Below are positions 1 through 5,916 of a stretch of 8,550 nucleotides of DNA, piece by piece. The notes under the pieces were generated by a model. The model ran no database searches, was not told where the DNA came from, and saw only the letters and a program-made list of their open reading frames with translations. Source of the stretch: Candidatus Neomicrothrix sp. UBA2983 (GTDB lineage Bacteria > Actinomycetota > Acidimicrobiia > Acidimicrobiales > MedAcidi-G1). The stretch's first letter is position 1, and every line of letters starts with the position of its first letter. The DNA lies in contig DEAL01000031.1 in assembly GCA_002346745.1 (NCBI GenBank), forward strand, positions 25,185 to 33,734, in the 5' to 3' direction. The position numbers and the translations under genes were made by a program.

Positions 1-54
1 ACCACGACCACCACTTCCCCGCCGACCACGACCACGACCACAACCACCACGCCT
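1..54 (+). repeat. Thr/Pro low-complexity codon repeat (ACC/ACG), in-frame linker
   Basis: Seventeen codons made almost only of ACN threonine codons, interrupted by TCC CCG CCG, then a CCT proline codon. It encodes a run of five Thr, Ser-Pro-Pro, nine Thr and Pro. It is in frame with the binding protein and is best read as a flexible, possibly O-glycosylated tether between a membrane anchor and the folded domain. The tract may extend left of the window. Such simple tracts are prone to length variation. Confidence 0.8.
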
Positions 55-1494
55 GACATCGGGATCTGGCCCCTCAGCTTCGAGGATCCCCGCGGCGACA
101 CCTTCTCCGGCTTCCAGGCCGACATCGACCGGGGTGACCCCCTCCAGCGCCTGGAGCGCTTCTGCCTTCCGAGCGATGCGGCGACGGTGACACTGCGTGC
201 CACCGAGCCCGGCATCACCGAGGACGCCGTGCAGGTGGTGCACCTCCGCACCCGGCTCGAGGACTATGCCCGGATCGGCTTCGACCTCCCGGTCGGCGAC
301 GTCGCCGACATGGTCGAGGCGTTCGTCGGCATCCTCAACGACGAGTGTGGCGGCATCCACGGCCGCCGACTCGACCTGCGGACCGTCGAGGTAACCGCTC
401 TCGGGGGTGGCGGCATCGACATCGACACCCTCCGGAGCGCCGCCTGCCTCGAGGTCGTCGACGAACACGACGCCGTGCTCGTGCTCGACCTGACCGGCCT
501 CCAGGGGTCAGCGCCGCCCTGCCTGGCGGGAACCGAGCGGACGCCACTCATCACGACCGAGCCGCATTCCTCCGACGACCTGCGCGCCGCCCGGGGACGC
601 CTGCTCAGCACGGCCATCGCAAGCGACACCCAACTCGAACTGGCGGCCCGCGCCGCTGCCGAGCAGGGCCTGCTGGAGGGGCAGGTCATCGCCGCCGTCG
701 TGTCGGACACCCCGGGCCACGCCGAGGCGGTCACGGACGGCCTGCTCGAGACCCTCGACGACCTCGGACTCGAAGCGGCGGTCCACCCCGTCGGCTGCGA
801 GGGGACGACCTCCTGCTGGGTCGGCCTCGAAGCGGCGGTCAGCCGGATGGTCGAGAACGGGACCACGGTCGTGTTCCCAGTCCTCAATGCCGTGTCACTG
901 CCGGGCCTGGTGACGGAGATGCTCCGTCAGGACCTGCCCCGCCCCCGCTTTGTGCAGACCGGCCTCAACGGCCAGTCCGGCGACCTCGCCGCCGCCCACG
1001 TCATTGCCTTCGGGGGTCCGGACGCCGGGGCCTACTACGACGGGGCGTTCATCGTGGATGCTGCGGACACGGGCGTGTGGCGCCTCTCGGAGCCGGCCGA
1101 CCAGGGCCACCCCGACCCGTTCGCCGAGATGTGCAATACCGAATACGCGAGGGTGGCTGGCGTCGAACCGGCTGATCCCACGGACCCGTCGAGCGGCGCC
1201 TACCAGTCGACGGCCGAGGCCTGCGCCCTGGTCCGGATCGCCGCGAGGGTGCTGCGCGACGCCGGTGCCAACCCCCGGCAGGCTGACGTCAACTGGACGC
1301 TGTACCGCCTCGACGAGGTGGACCTGCCCCGGATGCTGCCGACCTCGTCGTCGCGCCGCAAGAACGACCTGCCCGACGTGGTGCGCGTACTCGAGTACCA
1401 GTACCCGTGCCGACTCGGCTCCGGCACTGGCGCCACGGGGGACGATCCGGGCGGCTGCATCGTCCCGTCCGGCGACTGGCAGGTGTTCCGCTGA
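1..1494 (+). CDS. LivK-like type-1 periplasmic substrate-binding protein, exported, 5' end outside window
   Basis: The frame is open from base 1 to a TGA at 1492-1494, giving 497 visible residues. A GTG at 187 could be taken as a start, but the frame continues upstream through well-behaved coding sequence, so the true start lies left of the window. Visible residues 1-18 are almost all Thr/Pro, like the linker that follows a lipoprotein signal peptide in actinobacteria; the signal itself is not seen. Residues ~103-130 (AFVGILNDECGGIHGRRLDL) match the helix and Gly-Gly-Ile-x-Gly-Arg turn of branched-chain amino-acid/amide binding proteins, and alternating beta-alpha segments follow as expected for a two-lobed Venus-flytrap fold. 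Ten cysteines are visible (55, 116, 149, 174, 266, 272, 378, 408, 470, 486), suggesting disulfides outside the cytoplasm. No permease or ATPase gene is adjacent in the window. The ligand cannot be inferred. Fold assignment is fairly secure; transport role is inference. Confidence 0.8.
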   Translation, partial: TTTTTSPPTTTTTTTTTPDIGIWPLSFEDPRGDTFSGFQADIDRGDPLQRLERFCLPSDAATVTLRATEPGITEDAVQVVHLRTRLEDYARIGFDLPVGDVADMVEAFVGILNDECGGIHGRRLDLRTVEVTALGGGGIDIDTLRSAACLEVVDEHDAVLVLDLTGLQGSAPPCLAGTERTPLITTEPHSSDDLRAARGRLLSTAIASDTQLELAARAAAEQGLLEGQVIAAVVSDTPGHAEAVTDGLLETLDDLGLEAAVHPVGCEGTTSCWVGLEAAVSRMVENGTTVVFPVLNAVSLPGLVTEMLRQDLPRPRFVQTGLNGQSGDLAAAHVIAFGGPDAGAYYDGAFIVDAADTGVWRLSEPADQGHPDPFAEMCNTEYARVAGVEPADPTDPSSGAYQSTAEACALVRIAARVLRDAGANPRQADVNWTLYRLDEVDLPRMLPTSSSRRKNDLPDVVRVLEYQYPCRLGSGTGATGDDPGGCIVPSGDWQVFR

Positions 1495-1500
1495 GGCGGT

Positions 1501-1524
1501 GGCCGACCCGCCCGTCGGTCTTCT
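1501..1524 (+). terminator. Candidate intrinsic terminator between convergent genes
   Basis: GGCCGAC (1501-1507) pairs with GTCGGTC (1514-1520) around a 6-nt loop, giving a 7-bp stem with one G-U pair, followed by TTCT. It sits 6 nt after the stop of the plus-strand binding-protein gene. On the minus strand the G-U pair becomes a C-A mismatch and no T-run follows, so the structure favours termination of plus-strand transcripts. The U-tract is short, so efficiency is uncertain. Confidence 0.45.
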
Positions 1525-1525
1525 G

Positions 1526-2596
1526 TCAGGGGCGGATCTCGTAGTAGAGGTTCGTGGGGTCGTCGACGGCGTGCTGAACGAAGTGGGTGAAGCCGGCCTC
1601 GCTGGTCATGCCCTCGAGGGTCACCGGGTCGAGGCCGAGGGTGCCGAGGCCGAGTCCATCGGACGTCGACATGGCCGAGGCCATGCAGGTGGCGACGGAG
1701 GTGGCGTACATCATGGCCAGTACCGGGTTACGCAGGTTCTTCCCCCACTCGTTCGAGGAGCGGATCTCCTTGACCAGCCAGGTGCCGTCGGGAGCGATGG
1801 CACCGCGGATGGCGGCCATGGCCAGGTCCGGGCGGGGCATGTCGTGGAGGCAGTCGAGGGTCATGACCAGGTCCACGTCGCCGGTGGCCGGCAGGTCCTC
1901 GCCGCCAGCCAGGTGGATCGCCACGTTCTCGCTTCCGGCGAAGCGCTTCCGGGCAGCCGCGACCGCCCGCTCGGAGACGTCGTAGCCGGCGAAGGTGGAC
2001 GCCGGGAAGGTGTCGGCGAGGAGCTCCAATGCCAGTCCGGTCCCGCAACCCACGTCGACCACGGTCGCGCCGGCCGAGAGTTTCTCGGCCACGCCGTCGA
2101 GCAGCGGGATGACCACCGGTACGAGCAGTGCTCGGGCCATCGGCGCCAGCATCGCCTCGACATGTTGCTCGGAGCCCTCCCCCTGGTCGTCGTAGGTCAG
2201 GCCGATGCCGTTCTGGAAGGACTCGGCCAGCGCGTCCGCGACCGCCGGGTCACGCAGGCTCCGGAACACGCCGGCGGCGTAGGTGGGGGTGTCGCTGCGG
2301 GCCAGCACGGTGGCGGCCTCGGGTTCAAGGAGGAAGGTCTCGCCGTCCTCGCTGGCAAGCAGCTGTGCGGCGGCCTGGCCCCGCAGCCACTCGCGCAGCC
2401 AGCGCTCGTGCAGCCCCGTGGCGGCAGCGAGGTCGCCGGAGGTGACGGGTCCGGCCCCGTCAAGGGCCTCGTAGAGGCCCAGCCGGGTGCCGAGGTGGAT
2501 CATGAGGGCGACCATCTCACCCTGCTTGTAGCCCCACGTGGTCAAGGCGTACCTGCCGACCAGGTCCGGGTCGAGTGTCTGCTGCTCGCCGGTCAC
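1526..2596 (-). CDS. SAM-dependent methyltransferase, Rv2258c-like, with N-terminal winged-helix domain
   Basis: A 356-residue class I methyltransferase. Residues ~25-100 form a winged-helix-like dimerisation domain (VALMIHLGTRLGLYEAL, then a T-x-x-DLA-x-x-TGL helix), as in O-methyltransferase-type enzymes. Motif I is VVDVGCGTG at 179-187; Asp206 in GYDVS is the expected ribose-binding acidic residue; TLDCLHDM at 246-253 is the motif IV region. The C-terminal part (GLGTLGL, then an EAGF motif and YYEIRP at the end) resembles mycobacterial Rv2258c and relatives, whose length is similar. The GTG start is supported by a purine-rich AAGGGGG 7 nt upstream. The gene is last of the six codirectional minus-strand genes, 74 bp after the Rieske gene, and converges on the binding-protein gene. 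Substrate is unknown; small molecules are more likely than DNA or RNA given the fold. Cytoplasmic. Confidence 0.85.
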   Translation of the reverse strand: MTGEQQTLDPDLVGRYALTTWGYKQGEMVALMIHLGTRLGLYEALDGAGPVTSGDLAAATGLHERWLREWLRGQAAAQLLASEDGETFLLEPEAATVLARSDTPTYAAGVFRSLRDPAVADALAESFQNGIGLTYDDQGEGSEQHVEAMLAPMARALLVPVVIPLLDGVAEKLSAGATVVDVGCGTGLALELLADTFPASTFAGYDVSERAVAAARKRFAGSENVAIHLAGGEDLPATGDVDLVMTLDCLHDMPRPDLAMAAIRGAIAPDGTWLVKEIRSSNEWGKNLRNPVLAMMYATSVATCMASAMSTSDGLGLGTLGLDPVTLEGMTSEAGFTHFVQHAVDDPTNLYYEIRP

Positions 2597-2603
2597 TTTG
2601 GGT

Positions 2604-2610
2604 CCCCCTT
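2604..2610 (-). promoter_or_regulatory. Shine-Dalgarno of the methyltransferase gene
   Basis: On the minus strand AAGGGGG lies 7 nt before the GTG at 2594-2596. It is one of the two clearest ribosome-binding sites in the window, the other being that of ftsX, and it fixes the GTG as the start. It suggests the methyltransferase is translated independently of the Rieske gene upstream. Confidence 0.6.
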
Positions 2611-2629
2611 GTCCGCCGGATCAGGAGCG

Positions 2630-2635
2630 ACCCTA
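2630..2635 (-). promoter_or_regulatory. Weak -10-like hexamer (TAGGGT) ahead of the methyltransferase
   Basis: The minus-strand hexamer TAGGGT fits the actinobacterial TAnnnT pattern. It lies in the small AT-richer part of the 74-bp Rieske-methyltransferase gap, about 33 nt from the start codon. No matching -35 hexamer is visible at the usual spacing, so this is only a candidate for an internal promoter. Confidence 0.18.
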
Positions 2636-2670
2636 ATCTTCGGGCGGGGCCGACTACCCGTCGGAGGAAC

Positions 2671-3036
2671 TCAGTCCGGAAGCCGGACCCAGATGCCGTC
2701 GGCGTCCTCCCGGCAGGGGTGCACGCCGATGTCGCCCTTGCGGTCGCGGCGGCCGGTCATCCCCGCCTTCCAGCCTTCCCCAGTGGTGGTGAACCGCCAG
2801 AAGTGGGTGAGGCAGACCAACTCCTCGCCGTCGACCGCCCCTTCGCTGCCGAGGTGGGACCACTGATGCGGGCAGCGGGCCTCCATCACGCAGGGCCGGC
2901 CGTCGGCGGTGCGCCAAACAACGACCTCCTCGGCGCCGAGCGTGGACTCGGCGATCGTTCCGGCGTCCAGGGTGGCGGCCCCGTCGGCGTCGAGGACCCG
3001 GAGCCACTCCCGGTCGCCCGACGCCGCTGCGGTCAT
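2671..3036 (-). CDS. Small Rieske-type [2Fe-2S] protein
   Basis: A 121-residue single-domain protein of the size of Rieske ferredoxins and nitrite-reductase small subunits. The cluster ligands are all present: C55-x-H57 (CPHQWSHLG) and C75-x2-H78 (CLTHFWRF), with 17 residues between the two motifs, inside the family's usual range. The second motif lacks the common Pro after Cys and Gly after His. The C-terminal WVRLPD strand is typical of the fold. No signal peptide or transmembrane segment is visible, so it is probably soluble and cytoplasmic; it would pass single electrons to an unidentified partner, and no oxygenase or reductase is next to it. The ATG start is 4 nt after the ftsX stop (TGA-GCCC-ATG) without a good Shine-Dalgarno, so translation is probably coupled to ftsX. 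Family assignment is secure; function is not known. Confidence 0.85.
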   Translation of the reverse strand: MTAAASGDREWLRVLDADGAATLDAGTIAESTLGAEEVVVWRTADGRPCVMEARCPHQWSHLGSEGAVDGEELVCLTHFWRFTTTGEGWKAGMTGRRDRKGDIGVHPCREDADGIWVRLPD

Positions 3037-3040
3037 GGGC

Positions 3041-3934
3041 TCAGACGTCGAGGTAGCGGGTGACCGCGATGGCCGAGCCGACCATGCCGACGGCCCCGCC
3101 GAGGATCAGCAGCCAGATGCTCGTGTCCCAGACGTAGCCGTCGGGGACGGCGAACCCACGGAACAGCGGCACGGCGTCGGACTCCTGGAAGAAGGCCAGC
3201 ACCTCGTTGTCGACGACGAACAGGGCCGGGATGGCGAGGGCGGCGCCGATGAGGCCGTGGATGGTGCCCTCCAGCATGAACGGGATCCGGATGAACCAGT
3301 TGGTGGCGCCCACCAGCTTCATGACCTCGATCTCCTGGCGTCGGGCGCCGATGGCCGTGAAGACCGTGTTGAGGATGAGCAGCGCCGACACGCCCACGAG
3401 CACGACGGCGGCGATCAGCAGCGCCTGGCTGACCCGGGTGGAGAAGTCGTCGATCTGGCGGATGGCCTCGGTGGCCGTGGCGACCTCGCGTACCCCCGGT
3501 TGGGCCGAGAACTGGCGGGCCAGCTCGTTGACGTTGGCCGCCGAGCGGTCGGTGGGGACGATCCGGTACGACGGCGGCATGACATCGGGGGTGACGCTCT
3601 CGACCAGTTCGGGCTTGTCGGCGAAGAGGGTCTCGAACTCGTCGTAGGCGGCCGCCTTGTCGATGTAGTCGTAGGACTCGATGGTCGGACTGGTGTCGAG
3701 GACGTGCCGGATGGCCGCGTCCTGGTCGAGGTCGGCGTCGGGGTTCATGAAGACGATGAACTCCACGCCCTCCTGGAACTGGGCGGTTGCCCGCTCGGCG
3801 CCTTCCCGGATCATCAGGGAGGCGCCAACGAGGCCCAGCGACACGGCGACCGTGAGGATGGCGGCCAGCGTTAGGCTGAGGTTCCGCCAGATGCTGAGGA
3901 CGGTCTCGCGCAGGTAGTACCAGAGCCGGTACAC
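3041..3934 (-). CDS. ftsX: Cell division protein FtsX
   Basis: The 297-residue membrane subunit of the FtsEX complex, which sits at the divisome and transmits ATP-driven motion to peptidoglycan hydrolases outside the membrane. The topology is the expected one: a first helix at ~20-42, an extracellular domain at ~43-167, then three helices at ~168-193, ~216-241 and ~272-292. The cytoplasmic loop carries the family signature from ~195 to 223 (ARRQEIEVMKLVGATNWFI, then PFMLEG). Length is normal for actinobacterial FtsX. The GTG start is preceded by GGGGAG at 7-nt spacing, and an in-frame TGA at 3959-3961 excludes a longer protein. ftsE lies 60 bp upstream, where many genomes have the two overlapping or abutting; the gap holds a duplicated start region. 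In actinobacteria a RipC-type hydrolase is the known partner; none is encoded nearby. Confidence 0.96.
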   Translation of the reverse strand: MYRLWYYLRETVLSIWRNLSLTLAAILTVAVSLGLVGASLMIREGAERATAQFQEGVEFIVFMNPDADLDQDAAIRHVLDTSPTIESYDYIDKAAAYDEFETLFADKPELVESVTPDVMPPSYRIVPTDRSAANVNELARQFSAQPGVREVATATEAIRQIDDFSTRVSQALLIAAVVLVGVSALLILNTVFTAIGARRQEIEVMKLVGATNWFIRIPFMLEGTIHGLIGAALAIPALFVVDNEVLAFFQESDAVPLFRGFAVPDGYVWDTSIWLLILGGAVGMVGSAIAVTRYLDV

Positions 3935-3979
3935 GTCAGCGCTCCCCGAGTCCGGGCGTCATGGCTCGCACGTCAGCGC
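3932..3979 (-). repeat. Duplicated translation-start region ahead of ftsX (11-bp direct repeat, 37-bp offset)
   Basis: GCGCTGACGTG on the minus strand occurs at 3932-3942, where its GTG is the ftsX start, and again at 3969-3979. G-rich Shine-Dalgarno-like sequence precedes both copies. The upstream GTG (3969-3971) is out of frame with ftsX and opens an 11-codon frame, MRAMTPGLGER, which stops at the TGA of 3936-3938, one base before the ftsX GTG. The repeat is seen directly. Whether the small frame is translated, or couples ftsX translation, is inference. Confidence 0.5.
3942..3947 (-). promoter_or_regulatory. Shine-Dalgarno of ftsX
   Basis: GGGGAG on the minus strand, 7 nt before the ftsX GTG at 3932-3934. 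It supports this start over any downstream alternative; the protein then begins with the family-typical amphipathic segment MYRLWYYLRET. Confidence 0.6.
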
Positions 3980-3994
3980 CCCGCTCCCGACGGT

Positions 3995-4672
3995 TCACTC
4001 GTAGACCCCGCGGGACTCGTCGCGCACGACGACGCCCCGGTCGAGTTCGATGACCCGACGGCGCATGGTGTCGACGATGCCGCGGTCGTGGGTCGCCATC
4101 ACGACCGTGGTGCCCGAGCGGTTGATGCGGTCGAGGAGGCGCATGATCCCGACCGACGTCGAGGGATCCAGGTTGCCGGTGGGCTCGTCTGCGAGGAGGA
4201 TCAGGGGGCGGTTGACGAACGCCCTGGCGATCGACACCCGCTGCTGCTCGCCGCCTGAGAGTTCGTCGGGGAACCGCTCGGCCTTGGTCGAGAGGCCGAC
4301 CAGTTCCAGGATGGCGGGGACCTGCTTGCGGATGACGTTGCGCGGCCGGCCGATCACCTCGAGGCCGAAGGCCACGTTCTCGGCAACGGTCTTCTTGTTC
4401 AGCAGCTTGTAGTCCTGGAAGATGTACCCGATCTCGCGACGCAGGTACGGCACCTTCCAGCTGCGCAGGGCGCCGATGTCCTTGCCGGCCACCATGATCC
4501 GGCCAGAGTCGGCGACCTCCTCGCGGTTCAGGAGGCGGATGAACGTCGACTTGCCCGAGCCCGAGGGGCCGACCAGGAACACGAACTCGCCGCGCTGGAT
4601 CTCGGCCGAGACCTCCCGCAGGGCCGTGACGCTGCCCTTGTAGACCTTCGAGACACCCTCGAGGCGGATCAT
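3995..4672 (-). CDS. ftsE: Cell division ATP-binding protein FtsE
   Basis: The 225-residue ABC-type ATPase that pairs with FtsX on the cytoplasmic face of the divisome. All nucleotide-binding elements are present: Walker A GPSGSGKST (35-43), Q-loop Gln86 in IFQDYKLL, signature LSGGEQQ (138-144), Walker B ILLADEP (158-164, catalytic Glu163), D-loop NLDP (167-170) and switch His195 in ATHD. The IFQDYKLL context and the NRPLILLADEPTGNLDP run are characteristic of FtsE rather than of import ATPases, and the neighbouring ftsX settles it. The ATG start has a GGAG 8-9 nt upstream. It lies 126 bp after prfB, the longest gap in the minus-strand run, so a separate promoter for ftsEX is possible, although I could not pick out a convincing one. 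It shows no missing residues. Confidence 0.97.
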   Translation of the reverse strand: MIRLEGVSKVYKGSVTALREVSAEIQRGEFVFLVGPSGSGKSTFIRLLNREEVADSGRIMVAGKDIGALRSWKVPYLRREIGYIFQDYKLLNKKTVAENVAFGLEVIGRPRNVIRKQVPAILELVGLSTKAERFPDELSGGEQQRVSIARAFVNRPLILLADEPTGNLDPSTSVGIMRLLDRINRSGTTVVMATHDRGIVDTMRRRVIELDRGVVVRDESRGVYE

Positions 4673-4798
4673 CCGAGCGCTCCGCTGCGCAGGGCCGACG
4701 GCTGGTTCCGGCAGGTCATGTGCGGCACGGCGGGCACGGTACCAGAGCGCCCCCCGCCGGTCGCGGCGCCTCCGCGGCCAGACCCCGGCCCGACCCGA

Positions 4799-5902
4799 TC
4801 AGGCGCCGGCCCGGGCCCAGCGCAGGTAGGCCTCCATGAAGCCGTCGAGGTCGCCGTCGAGAATCCGCTCGACATCGCCGACCTCGTGCTCGGTGCGCAG
4901 GTCCTTCACCATCTGGTAGGGCTGCAGCACATAGGAGCGGATCTGGCTGCCGAAGTCGACGTCGCGCTGTTCACCGCTGACCGCCGCCAGTTCCTCCTCG
5001 CGCTTCTGGCGTTCGAGGTCGAGCAGCTTGGCCGCCAGCATCTGCATGGCCCGGTCCTTGTTCTGGTGCTGGCTGCGCTCGTTCTGGCAGGACGTCACCA
5101 GCCCGGTGGGCAGGTGGGTGATGCGCACTGCCGAATCGGTCACGTTGACATGCTGTCCGCCGGCCCCCGAGGAGCGGTAGGTGTCGATCCGCAGGTCGCC
5201 CTCCTCGATCTGGATCTCGTCGCCGACGTCCTCGACGAAGGGGACGACATGCAGCGAGGCGAAGGCCGTCTGGCGCTTGGCCTCCTTGTTGAACGGCGAG
5301 ATGCGGACCAACCGGTGGACGCCGCGTTCGCCCTGGAGTAGGCCGTAGGCGTAGCGGCCCCGGATGATGAACTCGGCGGAGCTGAGGCCCGCCTCGGTCC
5401 CCTCGGAGACGGCGACCGGCTCCAGCGAGAAGGCGCGCTTCTCGGCCCAGCGGGAGTACATGCGCAGCAGCATCTCGGCCCAGTCCTGGGCGTCGGTGCC
5501 GCCGGCTCCTGACTGGATGTGGCAGACGGCGTCGCCGGCGTCGTATTCGCCCGAGAAGAGGGACCGCAGTTCGAGCGCGTCCATCCGCTCCTCGAGGTCG
5601 GCGAGGGCCCCCTCGATCTCGTCCTCCAGCGAGTCGTCGCCCTCCTCGGCGGCCAGTTCGGCCAGCGTCTCGGCATCTTCGAGGCGGGCGGCCAGGTCGG
5701 CGTGTAGGTCGAGGTCCTCGATGACGCCGGAGAGTTCCTGCTGGACGCGGCGGCCGCGTTCCTGGTCGTTCCAGAGGTCGGGGTCGGCCATCTCGGCCTC
5801 GAGGGAGCCCCGCTGGGACACCAGGTCGTCGATGCGGAGGTAGCCGGCGGCCTCGTCGAGGCGGCGCCGGAGCGCGTCGAGTCGTGGGGTGAAGTCCTGC
5901 AT
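4799..5902 (-). CDS. prfB: Peptide chain release factor 2 (RF2)
   Basis: A 367-residue class I release factor that recognises UGA and UAA and triggers peptide release on the ribosome. The codon-recognition tripeptide SPF is at 202-204, which marks RF2 rather than RF1, and the catalytic GGQ is at 248-250 within SSGAGGQHVN. The acidic, helical N-terminal domain 1 covers roughly residues 1-115. The frame is continuous: at the position where many prfB genes need a programmed +1 shift at an internal UGA (after ...GYL, here residues 20-22), the sequence reads straight through into RIDDL. The autoregulatory frameshift is therefore absent. The residue after GGQ-H-V-N is Val where E. coli has Arg, a minor difference. 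It starts 14 bp after the secA stop and has no clear Shine-Dalgarno, so coupling to secA translation is likely. Length is normal. Confidence 0.97.
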   Translation of the reverse strand: MQDFTPRLDALRRRLDEAAGYLRIDDLVSQRGSLEAEMADPDLWNDQERGRRVQQELSGVIEDLDLHADLAARLEDAETLAELAAEEGDDSLEDEIEGALADLEERMDALELRSLFSGEYDAGDAVCHIQSGAGGTDAQDWAEMLLRMYSRWAEKRAFSLEPVAVSEGTEAGLSSAEFIIRGRYAYGLLQGERGVHRLVRISPFNKEAKRQTAFASLHVVPFVEDVGDEIQIEEGDLRIDTYRSSGAGGQHVNVTDSAVRITHLPTGLVTSCQNERSQHQNKDRAMQMLAAKLLDLERQKREEELAAVSGEQRDVDFGSQIRSYVLQPYQMVKDLRTEHEVGDVERILDGDLDGFMEAYLRWARAGA

Positions 5903-5916
5903 GTCGGATATGGCGG

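Noticed and set aside
187..189. GTG as start of the binding protein
   Set aside because: The same frame is open and protein-like all the way to base 1, including the Thr-rich tether, so this would cut off part of the mature protein.
769..840. A 15-bp direct repeat (CTCGAAGCGGCGGTC) at 769-783 and 826-840 within the binding-protein gene
   Set aside because: It is in frame and encodes LEAAV twice 19 codons apart; flanking residues differ, so chance plus strong codon bias explains it better than a domain duplication.
950..2866. A 638-codon plus-strand open frame running through the binding-protein gene, the methyltransferase and part of the Rieske gene
   Set aside because: It overlaps the binding protein in another frame and is antisense to two genes with clear family motifs. 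Its translation is Arg/Pro/Gly-rich without recognisable domains, which is the usual result of few stop codons in GC-rich DNA.
2909..3874. A 321-codon plus-strand open frame antisense to ftsX
   Set aside because: The product is an Asp/Gly/Val-rich low-complexity protein mirroring ftsX codons, whereas ftsX has full family topology and signature.
4673..4798. Possible ftsEX promoter or terminator in the 126-bp prfB-ftsE gap
   Set aside because: A TACCGT on the minus strand (4736-4741) fits a loose -10 but has no -35 partner, and the short GC hairpins have no T-run. I see no feature I can support here.
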